A DNA stretch of 64,000 nt from Fragum whitleyi (taxonomy: Eukaryota > Mollusca > Bivalvia > Cardiida > Cardiidae): NCBI GenBank assembly GCA_948146395.1, contig OX411549.1:36912693-36976692 (forward strand). The letters are read 5' to 3'. Numbering within the stretch: the first letter of the stretch is position 1; each line of letters opens with the position of its first letter. The notes under the pieces are model-generated. The model saw nothing but the letters and a program-made list of their open reading frames with translations. It was not told the origin of the DNA and did no database searches. Positions 54,647 to 64,000 of this stretch are shown here, piece by piece. Made by a program: the position numbers and the translations under genes.

Positions 54647-57466
54647 TTAAGCGTCACTTTTGTTGATTCCGAATGGTTGGATAGTATTCAATCGTCTAAT
54701 CCAATAGGTCTCCCGTGATTTTCGTTCTTTGTCTGTCCATTCAGTGTTAGCCTCAATACAGCACAAGACAACGTCGTTGAATGAATGACCGTTTCCATGA
54801 AAATGTTCAGCCACAGGAGATCTATTGAAACGGCGTGTTTTCCAATCGGATCTATGCAAATTCATGCGTTTATTTATCTGTAGTTTTGTTTCGCCCACAT
54901 ATTGTTTGTGGCATTTAGAACATGTAAGGAGATAGACAGCGTTTGCAGTTTTGCAGGTGTAAGTACCCTTTACAGTAGAAATTGCACCAAGTTGGGACTT
55001 AAAGGTCTGCATATCGTTCATGATTCGACATGTTTGGCATCTTGCTGCCTGGCAAGGGCCAGAGTGTCCAGGCGAAGCAATAGGTGTCGAATGGTCAATT
55101 TTTGCTTTTACAAGGATGTCTCTGAGGGATTTTGGCCTGCGGTAAGCGACAACTGGTTTCTCAGGGAACATTTTGTTGAGTTTGCTCGAGGCCTCGATTT
55201 TTGACCAATGTTTGTCAATAATTGAGCTTATTTTTGGCAAGTTGGGATGATACGTCACCACAAATGGTATCCTGTTTGATTTTTTAATCTTACTTTTGTA
55301 TAGTAGTAGGTTTTGTCGTGGTACGGCAGCGGCTTCGGCTATGGCAGCAGAGACGGCATCTTTTCTATAACCTCTATTAAGTAGATGTTCTATTAGCTCC
55401 CTGGTGCGTGCCTCAAAAGAGCTTTCTTGTGTGCAGATTCTGCGAATTCTGAGAGCCAAACTGTATGGGATGTTTTTGCAACAGTGTCTTGGGTGGCAGC
55501 TTGTTGGAAGTAAATATTGGTGTTTATCTGTTGGTTTAGAATATAAATCAACGGTTTGTTCATTGCCTTCTATGTGCGATACAGTGTCCAGGAAAACATG
55601 TTGGTCATTTGATATCTCAGAAGTAAATTTTATAGATGGATGAAAAGTGTTAGCAGTGGACAGAAATTCCTGAAGTTCGTCGGGGCCATGACACCACTTC
55701 ATGTCAATGTCGTCAATGAATCGCAGCCATGAGAGTGGCTTGTATGGTACCGTGATGAGAAGTTGACTCTCAAGACGACCCATAAAAATGTTGGCATATG
55801 AAGGTGCCATCTTTGTTCCCATAGCCGTACCTTGTATTTGGAGGTAATGCTTGCCGTTAAATTCAAAGTTGTTACACTTGAGAATGAGAGCCAACAACTC
55901 CACCAGTGTGTCTGTGGGAGGGTCTTGAAATTCTCTTGTGTTCCAAACTTCCTTACAGGCTAATATCCCATCTTCGTGGGGGATATTTGTGTAGAGGGAT
56001 GTGACGTCCATGGATACTAACAGTGTGTTATCTGGAAGTTGCTGGGAGTCTGTTTTTCGAAGGTAGTCTGTGGTATCTTGCACATATGAGTTTAATTTGG
56101 TAACATGTGGCCTAAGATGGAAATCAACAAACTCGGAAATGCGTTCAGTTGGATGGCTATTTGCAGATACAATAGGTCTACCGGGATTACCAGGTTTGTG
56201 AATTTTAGGCAGGAGATAAAATCTACCAGCCTTCGGGTTTTGCACCGATAAGTATTCAAAATTGTCTTCGCTGATAATCCCGGAGTCTAACATCTTATTA
56301 AGTGTGTTTGTGACTTTATTCTGATATTCAAGTGTAGGGTCATTTTCAAGTTCTTCGTAAAAATTGGTGTCCTTAAGCTGGCGCTCTGCTTCAGAGATAT
56401 AATGTTCTTTATCCATGACCACCACTGCTGACCCTTTGTCCGCAGGCTTTATAACAATAGCATCGTTGTTTTTTAATGAGCGAAGGGCTTTCTTTTCAAG
56501 TTTTGTTAAATTTTCATGTGATTTAAGAGTTGAATGGGTCGATGCGATGTCTGATTCGACGTTATGTATAAAGGTCTCTAATGCAGTTGACTGTTTCGGT
56601 GGTTCCCATGTGCTCTTGCATTTAAATTGAGGGAATTTTTCGTCGTCATCTTGTTGGGTGGATGGTGGAGATTGGGATCCTCTGACAACTCTGTTTTGAT
56701 GACTAGAGATGGAGGATAAGATAGAGTCAGAGGAAACGTCTGGATGGTTTTCTATAGAGGAGCTATTGTCATATAAAGGTTCTGGCTCAGTAAAATGGGA
56801 CTTTAGTCTTAGCCTTCTGCTGAACTCTTTGTTGTCACTAATAAGTCGACCACGGTCAAAGTTTGGTGGTTTAGGACAGAAGTTCAGTCCTTTGGATAGT
56901 AAAGAGATCTCTTGTTTATTGAGTTCGGAACTAGAAAGATTTATAACGGTGTTGTTGGCATTTGTGTTAGGGGAGCATAAAGGTTTCGTTCGTTTGAATC
57001 TCCGAGCTCTGTGCGTTTTTTGCAGATGGTTAGATGATCTAATCTTAGGCTTGTATGATACTGATTGAAGAGATTGTAGTTTTTTAGTTTTCTTCTCAGT
57101 AAGCTGTTTTAATGTATTCGATACATTCAGATGCATTTTATTTTCAAGGATGGTGAATGACCGAGAATCGATTTCTTTCTTGAGATCAGACTTTAATTTG
57201 TTTTGTGTAGAATTTAGATTTTGTAGTTGTAATTTCAAGTGGCCCAACAACAGAATTATGAGATTAAACGATGCATGTGCCAAAATAGCATCCCACCTTG
57301 CCAAAAAACGTGCTGATGGTTTTCCCGGTGTACTAGGACGAAGATTGATTTTAAGTCCTTTAGGGATTTTCGAGTCGTCCAAACAGCTTGACATGAATTT
57401 CAGATGGCTGTCAAGTTTTGCGATTTGAATTGCATTCGCCAATAAATTTCTTTTTCTTGTCTCCAT
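54647..57466 (-). CDS. Penelope-like element protein, intact (reverse transcriptase + GIY-YIG endonuclease)
   Basis: 939 residues, the only uninterrupted copy. Residues 1-330 are basic/Ser-rich with LxxLxxQLxNLN coiled-coil-like parts. PADKGSAVVVMD at 341-352 is the DKG motif typical of Penelope-like proteins. RT follows: FYLLPKIHKPGNPGRPIVSA (416-435); motif [14 protein letters not shown] with catalytic Asp487; motif [19 protein letters not shown] (546-563); motif C LRFIDDI with Asp585/586; then [10 protein letters not shown] (625-634). A Cys pattern (CQAARCQTC, 805-813) precedes the C-terminal GIY-YIG nuclease: [17 protein letters not shown] (844-860), [21 protein letters not shown], Glu919 and the NTIQPFGIN end. 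Such elements copy RNA into DNA by target-primed synthesis. Start chosen as the first Met (METRKRN), about 220 bases after the hammerhead cut site. Residue 692 is Ile. Confidence 0.93.
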   Translation of the reverse strand: METRKRNLLANAIQIAKLDSHLKFMSSCLDDSKIPKGLKINLRPSTPGKPSARFLARWDAILAHASFNLIILLLGHLKLQLQNLNSTQNKLKSDLKKEIDSRSFTILENKMHLNVSNTLKQLTEKKTKKLQSLQSVSYKPKIRSSNHLQKTHRARRFKRTKPLCSPNTNANNTVINLSSSELNKQEISLLSKGLNFCPKPPNFDRGRLISDNKEFSRRLRLKSHFTEPEPLYDNSSSIENHPDVSSDSILSSISSHQNRVVRGSQSPPSTQQDDDEKFPQFKCKSTWEPPKQSTALETFIHNVESDIASTHSTLKSHENLTKLEKKALRSLKNNDAIVIKPADKGSAVVVMDKEHYISEAERQLKDTNFYEELENDPTLEYQNKVTNTLNKMLDSGIISEDNFEYLSVQNPKAGRFYLLPKIHKPGNPGRPIVSANSHPTERISEFVDFHLRPHVTKLNSYVQDTTDYLRKTDSQQLPDNTLLVSMDVTSLYTNIPHEDGILACKEVWNTREFQDPPTDTLVELLALILKCNNFEFNGKHYLQIQGTAMGTKMAPSYANIFMGRLESQLLITVPYKPLSWLRFIDDIDMKWCHGPDELQEFLSTANTFHPSIKFTSEISNDQHVFLDTVSHIEGNEQTVDLYSKPTDKHQYLLPTSCHPRHCCKNIPYSLALRIRRICTQESSFEARTRELIEHLLNRGYRKDAVSAAIAEAAAVPRQNLLLYKSKIKKSNRIPFVVTYHPNLPKISSIIDKHWSKIEASSKLNKMFPEKPVVAYRRPKSLRDILVKAKIDHSTPIASPGHSGPCQAARCQTCRIMNDMQTFKSQLGAISTVKGTYTCKTANAVYLLTCSKCHKQYVGETKLQINKRMNLHRSDWKTRRFNRSPVAEHFHGNGHSFNDVVLCCIEANTEWTDKERKSRETYWIRRLNTIQPFGINKSDA

Positions 57467-57686
57467 TTTATGAATGTAAGTTGTGGTCTACATACAGGGA
57501 AAGAATTACGGATCCGAAGATACACGGTATTGTAAATAATGATATATGAGGAGAAAAATAAAAATACCAACGTAATTACTTTCTGAAACACTGGATCCAA
57601 AAGGATTCAAGAACAGTAAAATAATAAGATAAATATGAGAAATATATTTGCTCAAACAGTGTTACAATTTACGGATTATTAAATAT

Positions 57687-57729
57687 AACCCAAGCGCTTT
57701 CGAAACATAATGTTTCTTCTTCAGGGGTT
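57687..57729 (-). ncRNA. Hammerhead-ribozyme-like motif, copy 3
   Basis: Identical sequence, 3440 bp from the previous one. It would define the 5' end of the intact copy 2 transcript. Confidence 0.7.
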
Positions 57730-58086
57730 TTAAATAAACTGAATCATAGCTAATTTGACCTACGTACTTACGCTAGCCAATAAACCTTAAAAATAACAAT
57801 TAGTTGACCCAAAATGGTCTTCGTGACCTAATTAATCGTTATTGTGACCTAAATTGGCCTGAATTATATAAAGTAACGCGGATTTGACCTGAGCGATACC
57901 GCTAGTCAACCAAAGTAAAGTATAGCAAATGCCTGAGCTGAATGATATGCATGACCTTGTTTGACCCAAATTATCTACTTGACCTGTTAAAACTGAAATT
58001 TTACCTGAATTTAACCTGTCTATCTCCGTTAGTCAACCATCGTGAGGTGTTGCTAATATATAACACGAATTATCGTTGTGACCTAA

Positions 58087-60907
58087 TTAAGCGTCACTTT
58101 TGTTGATTCCGAATGGTTGGATAGTATTCAATCGTCTAATCCAATAGGTCTCCCGTGATTTTCGTTCTTTGTCTGTCCATTCAGTGTTAGCCTCAATACA
58201 GCACAAGACAACGTCGTTGAATGAATGACCGTTTCCATGAAAATGTTCAGCCACAGGAGATCTATTGAAACGGCGTGTTTTCCAATCGGATCTATGCAAA
58301 TTCATGCGTTTATTTATCTGTAGTTTTGTTTCGCCCACATATTGTTTGTGGCATTTAGAACATGTAAGGAGATAGACAGCGTTTGCAGTTTTGCAGGTGT
58401 AAGTACCCTTTACAGTAGAAATTGCACCAAGTTGGGACTTAAAGGTCTGCATATCGTTCATGATTCGACATGTCTGGCATCTTGCTGCCTGGCAAGGGCC
58501 AGAGTGTCCAGGCGAAGCAATAGGTGTCGAATGGTCAATTTTTGCTTTTACAAGGATGTCTCTGAGGGATTTTGGCCTGCGGTAAGCGACAACTGGTTTC
58601 TCAGGGAACATTTTGTTGAGTTTGCTCGAGGCCTCGATTTTTGACCAATGTTTGTCAATAATTGAGCTTATTTTTGGCAAGTTGGGATGATACGTCACCA
58701 CAAATGGTATCCTGTTTGATTTTTTAATCTTACTTTTGTATAGTAGTAGGTTTTGTCGTGGTACGGCAGCGGCTTCGGCTATGGCAGCAGAGACGGCATC
58801 TTTTCTATAACCTCTATTAAGTAGATGTTCTGTTAGCTCCCTGGTGCGTGCCTCAAAAGAGCTTTCTTGTGTGCAGATTCTGCGAATTCTGAGAGCCAAA
58901 CTGTATGGGATGTTTTTGCAACAGTGTCTTGGGTGGCAGCTTGTTGGAAGTAAATATTGGTGTTTATCTGTTGGTTTAGAATATAAATCAACGGTTTGTT
59001 CATTGCCTTCTATGTGCGATACAGTGTCCAGGAAAACATGTTGGTCATTTGATATCTCAGAAGTAAATTTTATAGATGGATGAAAAGTGTTAGCAGTGGA
59101 CAGAAATTCCTGAAGTTCGTCGGGGCCATGACACCACTTCATGTCAATGTCGTCAATGAATCGCAGCCATGAGAGTGGCTTGTATGGTACCGTGATGAGA
59201 AGTTGACTCTCAAGACGACCCATAAAAATGTTGGCATATGAAGGTGCCATCTTTGTTCCCATAGCCGTACCTTGTATTTGGAGGTAATGCTTGCCGTTAA
59301 ATTCAAAGTTGTTACACTTGAGAATGAGAGCCAACAACTCCACCAGTGTGTCTGTGGGAGGGTCTTGAAATTCTCTTGTGTTCCAAACTTCCTTACAGGC
59401 TAATATCCCATCTTCGTGGGGGATATTTGTGTAGAGGGATGTGACGTCCATGGATACTAACAGTGTGTTATCTGGAAGTTGCTGGGAGTCTGTTTTTCGA
59501 AGGTAGTCTGTGGTATCTTGCACATATGAGTTTAATTTGGTAACATGTGGCCTAAGATGGAAATCAACAAACTCGGAAATGCGTTCAGTTGGATGGCTAT
59601 TTGCAGATACAATAGGTCTACCGGGATTACCAGGTTTGTGAATTTTAGGCAGGAGATAAAATCTACCAGCCTTCGGGTTTTGCACCGATAAGTATTCAAA
59701 ATTGTCTTCGCTGATAATCCCGGAGTCTAACATCTTATTAAGTGTGTTTGTGACTTTATTCTGATATTCAAGTGTAGGGTCATTTTCAAGTTCTTCGTAA
59801 AAATTGGTGTCCTTAAGCTGGCGCTCTGCTTCAGAGATATAATGTTCTTTATCCATGACCACCACTGCTGACCCTTTGTCCGCAGGCTTTATAACAATAG
59901 CATCGTTGTTTTTTAATGAGCGAAGGGCTTTCTTTTCAAGTTTTGTTAAATTTTCATGTGATTTAAGAGTTGAATGGGTCGATGCGATGTCTGATTCGAC
60001 GTTATGTATAAAGGTCTCTAATGCAGTTGACTGTTTCGGTGGTTCCCATGTGCTCTTGCATTTAAATTGAGGGAATTTTTCGTCGTCATCTTGTTGGGTG
60101 GATGGTGGAGATTGGGATCCTCTGACAACTCTGTTTTGATGACTAGAGATGGAGGATAAGATAGAGTCAGAGGAAACGTCTGGATGGTTTTCTATAGAGG
60201 AGCTATTGTCATATAAAGGTTCTGGCTCAGTAAAATGGGACTTTAGTCTTAGCCTTCTGCTGAACTCTTTGTTGTCACTAATAAGTCGACCACGGTCAAA
60301 GTTTGGTGGTTTAGGACAGAAGTTCAGTCCTTTGGATAGTAAAGAGATCTCTTGTTTATTGAGTTCGGAACTAGAAAGATTTATAACGGTGTTGTTGGCA
60401 TTTGTGTTAGGGGAGCATAAAGGTTTCGTTCGTTTGAATCTCCGAGCTCTGTGCGTTTTTTGCAGATGGTTAGATGATCTAATCTTAGGCTTGTATGATA
60501 CTGATTGAAGAGATTGTAGTTTTTTAGTTTTCTTCTCAGTAAGCTGTTTTAATGTATTCGATACATTCAGATGCATTTTATTTTCAAGGATGGTGAATGA
60601 CCGAGAATCGATTTCTTTCTTGAGATCAGACTTTAATTTGTTTTGTGTAGAATTTAGATTTTGTAGTTGTAATTTCAAGTGGCCCAACAACAGAATTATG
60701 AGATTAAACGATGCATGTGCCAAAATAGCATCCCACCTTGCCAAAAAAACGTGCTGATGGTTTTCCCGGTGTACTAGGACGAAGATTGATTTTAAGTCCT
60801 TTAGGGATTTTCGAGTCGTCCAAACAGCTTGACATGAATTTCAGATGGCTGTCAAGTTTTGCGATTTGAATTGCATTCGCCAATAAATTTCTTTTTCTTG
60901 TCTCCAT
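58087..60907 (-). pseudogene. Penelope-like element copy 3, ORF with +1 frameshift
   Basis: Starts METRKRN at 60907, but a run of seven A (60743-60749, plus strand) replaces six in the other copies. The frame shifts near codon 54 and ends after 67 codons. The remaining 885 codons are open and intact in the other frame from 60744, including DKG, RT and GIY-YIG. A homopolymer length change could be a sequencing or assembly error, so the copy may be functional in the organism. It also has a silent change at 58474. Confidence 0.88.
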
Positions 60908-61127
60908 TTTATGAATGTAAGTTGTGGTCTACATACAGGGAAAGAATTACGGATCCGAAGATACACGGTATTGTAAATAATGATATATGAGGAGAAAAAT
61001 AAAAATACCAACGTAATTACTTTCTGAAACACTGGATCCAAAAGGATTCAAGAACAGTAAAATAATAAGATAAATATGAGAAATATATTTGCTCAAACAG
61101 TGTTACAATTTACGGATTATTAAATAT

Positions 61128-61170
61128 AACCCAAGCGCTTTCGAAACATAATGTTTCTTCTTCAGGGGTT
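61128..61170 (-). ncRNA. Hammerhead-ribozyme-like motif, copy 4
   Basis: Identical sequence at the junction of copies 3 and 4, shifted by the extra base in copy 3. Copy 4 has no 5' motif of its own, because it is truncated. Confidence 0.7.
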
Positions 61171-61527
61171 TTAAATAAACTGAATCATAGCTAATTTGAC
61201 CTACGTACTTACGCTAGCCAATAAACCTTAAAAATAACAATTAGTTGACCCAAAATGGTCTTCGTGACCTAATTAATCGTTATTGTGACCTAAATTGGCC
61301 TGAATTATATAAAGTAACGCGGATTTGACCTGAGCGATACCGCTAGTCAACCAAAGTAAAGTATAGCAAATGCCTGAGCTGAATGATATGCATGACCTTG
61401 TTTGACCCAAATTATCTACTTGACCTGTTAAAACTGAAATTTTACCTGAATTTAACCTGTCTATCTCCGTTAGTCAACCATCGTGAGGTGTTGCTAATAT
61501 ATAACACGAATTATCGTTGTGACCTAA

Positions 61528-63802
61528 TTAAGCGTCACTTTTGTTGATTCCGAATGGTTGGATAGTATTCAATCGTCTAATCCAATAGGTCTCCCGTGAT
61601 TTTCGTTCTTTGTCTGTCCATTCAGTGTTAGCCTCAATACAGCACAAGACAACGTCGTTGAATGAATGACCGTTTCCATGAAAATGTTCAGCCACAGGAG
61701 ATCTATTGAAACGGCGTGTTTTCCAATCGGATCTATGCAAATTCATGCGTTTATTTATCTGTAGTTTTGTTTCGCCCACATATTGTTTGTGGCATTTAGA
61801 ACATGTAAGGAGATAGACAGCGTTTGCAGTTTTGCAGGTGTAAGTACCCTTTACAGTAGAAATTGCACCAAGTTGGGACTTAAAGGTCTGCATATCGTTC
61901 ATGATTCGACATGTTTGGCATCTTGCTGCCTGGCAAGGGCCAGAGTGTCCAGGCGAAGCAATAGGTGTCGAATGGTCAATTTTTGCTTTTACAAGGATGT
62001 CTCTGAGGGATTTTGGCCTGCGGTAAGCGACAACTGGTTTCTCAGGGAACATTTTGTTGAGTTTGCTCGAGGCCTCGATTTTTGACCAATGTTTGTCAAT
62101 AATTGAGCTTATTTTTGGCAAGTTGGGATGATACGTCACCACAAATGGTATCCTGTTTGATTTTTTAATCTTACTTTTGTATAGTAGTAGGTTTTGTCGT
62201 GGTACGGCAGCGGCTTCGGCTATGGCAGCAGAGACGGCATCTTTTCTATAACCTCTATTAAGTAGATGTTCTATTAGCTCCCTGGTGCGTGCCTAAAAAG
62301 AGCTTTCTTGTGTGCAGATTCTGCGAATTCTGAGAGCCAAACTGTATGGGATGTTTTTGCAACAGTGTCTTGGGTGGCAGCTTGTTGGAAGTAAATATTG
62401 GTGTTTATCTGTTGGTTTAGAATATAAATCAACGGTTTGTTCATTGCCTTCTATGTGCGATACAGTGTCCAGGAAAACATGTTGGTCATTTGATATCTCA
62501 GAAGTAAATTTTATAGATGGATGAAAAGTGTTAGCAGTGGACAGAAATTCCTGAAGTTCGTCGGGGCCATGACACCACTTCATGTCAATGTCGTCAATGA
62601 ATCGCAGCCATGAGAGTGGCTTGTATGGTACCGTGATGAGAAGTTGACTCTCAAGACGACCCATAAAAATGTTGGCATATGAAGGTGCCATCTTTGTTCC
62701 CATAGCCGTACCTTGTATTTGGAGGTAATGCTTGCCGTTAAATTCAAAGTTGTTACACTTGAGAATGAGAGCCAACAACTCCACCAGTGTGTCTGTGGGA
62801 GGGTCTTGAAATTCTCTTGTGTTCCAAACTTCCTTACAGGCTAATATCCCATCTTCGTGGGGGATATTTGTGTAGAGGGATGTGACGTCCATGGATACTA
62901 ACAGTGTGTTATCTGGAAGTTGCTGGGAGTCTGTTTTTCGAAGGTAGTCTGTGGTATCTTGCACATATGAGTTTAATTTGGTAACATGTGGCCTAAGATG
63001 GAAATCAACAAACTCGGAAATGCGTTCAGTTGGATGGCTATTTGCAGATACAATAGGTCTACCGGGATTACCAGGTTTGTGAATTTTAGGCAGGAGATAA
63101 AATCTACCAGCCTTCGGGTTTTGCACCGATAAGTATTCAAAATTGTCTTCGCTGATAATCCCGGAGTCTAACATCTTATTAAGTGTGTTTGTGACTTTAT
63201 TCTGATATTCAAGTGTAGGGTCATTTTCAAGTTCTTCGTAAAAATTGGTGTCCTTAAGCTGGCGCTCTGCTTCAGAGATATAATGTTCTTTATCCATGAC
63301 CACCACTGCTGACCCTTTGTCCGCAGGCTTTATAACAATAGCATCGTTGTTTTTTAATGAGCGAAGGGCTTTCTTTTCAAGTTTTGTTAAATTTTCATGT
63401 GATTTAAGAGTTGAATGGGTCGATGCGATGTCTGATTCGACGTTATGTATAAAGGTCTCTAATGCAGTTGACTGTTTCGGTGGTTCCCATGTGCTCTTGC
63501 ATTTAAATTGAGGGAATTTTTCGTCGTCATCTTGTTGGGTGGATGGTGGAGATTGGGATCCTCTGACAACTCTGTTTTGATGACTAGAGATGGAGGATAA
63601 GATAGAGTCAGAGGAAACGTCTGGATGGTTTTCTATAGAGGAGCTATTGTCATATAAAGGTTCTGGCTCAGTAAAATGGGACTTTAGTCTTAGCCTTCTG
63701 CTGAACTCTTTGTTGTCACTAATAAGTCGACCACGGTCAAAGTTTGGTGGTTTAGGACAGAAGTTCAGTCCTTTGGATAGTAAAGAGATCTCTTGTTTAT
63801 TG
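61528..63802 (-). pseudogene. Penelope-like element copy 4, 5'-truncated with nonsense codon
   Basis: The first 182 codons are missing; homology begins at Asn183 (NKQEISLL) at 63802. GAG (Glu685) has become TAG at 62293-62295. The part upstream of that stop contains DKG and all RT motifs, and the part downstream contains the endonuclease. 5' truncation of the leading unit is the normal outcome of incomplete reverse transcription in this group. Confidence 0.9.
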
Positions 63803-64000
63803 TATGGCGCGCGAACGGGGTCAAAAGTCAGAATACCGCTATACCCACAAAATAATGGAGGTATACCGATAAAAATGAGGGTATACTTACATATTTTTTA
63901 TCGGTTTACCGATAAATATGGAGGTACACCTACAAATTGTGGGTAAACCGCCATAATATTACCGGTATACCTACAATATTTAGCGGTACACCGGTATTAT
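63803..64000 (-). repeat. GTATACC-type minisatellite, 19-23 bp units, runs off the window
   Basis: On the minus strand the units GTATACC, GTTTACC, GTGTACC, GTAAACC, GTATACC, GTATACC and GTATAGC are spaced 19-23 bp apart, each followed by an AT-rich spacer (for example GGTAATATTATGGCG, TCCATATTTATCG). The heptamers are near-palindromic. The boundary with the truncated Penelope-like copy is sharp. Confidence 0.65.

Larger units (their letters stand above)
50668..63802 (-). mobile_element. Tandem array of four Penelope-like retroelements
   Basis: The boundary phrase GAGGAGAAAAATAAAAATAC occurs at 50668, 54108, 57548 and 60989, giving unit lengths of 3440, 3440 and 3441 bp. The units lie head to tail on the minus strand, so the upstream (5') copy is the one at the highest coordinates. 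That copy, number 4, is truncated at 63802. The only differences I found between units are 51952/55392/58832/62273 (G/A/G/A), 52604, 58474, one A-run length (60743-60749) and 62295. Penelope-like elements are known to form such arrays, with a 5'-truncated leading copy and partial units acting as pseudo-LTRs. Noncoding stretches of about 620 bp separate the ORFs. No intron is seen. Confidence 0.92.

Noticed and set aside
50668..63802. Integrated virus or LTR retrotransposon
   Set aside because: No gag, protease, RNase H, integrase or true LTRs; the DKG motif, RT type and GIY-YIG domain identify a Penelope-like element.

Overview
The window looks like nuclear DNA from a bivalve mollusc, or at least a lophotrochozoan. 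It is AT-rich, genes are split by long introns, and it carries C1q and thrombospondin-1 (TSP1) domains. Most of it is dispersed repeats of kinds familiar from bivalves: ~161-bp core repeats ending in ACGG microsatellites, tRNA-derived SINEs, and foldback or MITE elements. There are no operons and no bacterial features.

Three host genes can be recognised, all from exons too short or too fragmented to stand out as long ORFs. (1) Plus strand, 13.3-19.7 kb: the three 3'-terminal exons of a GT7-family beta-1,4-galactosyltransferase-like enzyme, with compatible phases at both junctions. (2) Minus strand, 32.3-23.7 kb: a probable gene with an N-terminal membrane-anchor exon, three TSP1 exons and a terminal C1q exon. 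The four domain exons share phase 1 at every junction, and joined to the anchor exon they would encode about 394 residues. (3) Plus strand, 47.6-50.5 kb: three N-terminal exons of a DEG/ENaC/ASIC-type sodium channel, whose remaining exons lie beyond the window.

The main feature is at 50.58-63.80 kb. Sixty-three bases past the last visible DEG/ENaC splice donor begins an antisense head-to-tail array of four nearly identical Penelope-like retroelements (unit 3440 bp). Each has a DKG motif, a reverse transcriptase and a C-terminal GIY-YIG endonuclease. Only copy 2 (54647-57466) has an uninterrupted 939-codon frame. Copy 1 has a nonsense codon, copy 3 a +1 homopolymer frameshift, and copy 4 a 5' truncation plus a nonsense codon. 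Every unit carries a hammerhead-ribozyme-like motif with a palindromic stem III, and just upstream of it on the element strand a cluster of nine (A/G)GGTCA hexamers. A (TA)n tract bounds the element 3' end, and a 19-23 bp GTATACC-type minisatellite bounds the truncated 5' end.

The rest is intron and intergenic sequence filled with repeats: at least six copies of a foldback element with ~95-bp arms, four copies of a MITE with ~28-bp terminal repeats and an internal hairpin, two tRNA-SINE families, an internally deleted LINE sitting inside a minisatellite that abuts a TSP1 splice acceptor, several tandem repeats (~161, ~370, ~100 and ~60 bp units), and a candidate 1.26-kb DNA transposon. All homology calls come from reading motifs by eye; no database search was run.
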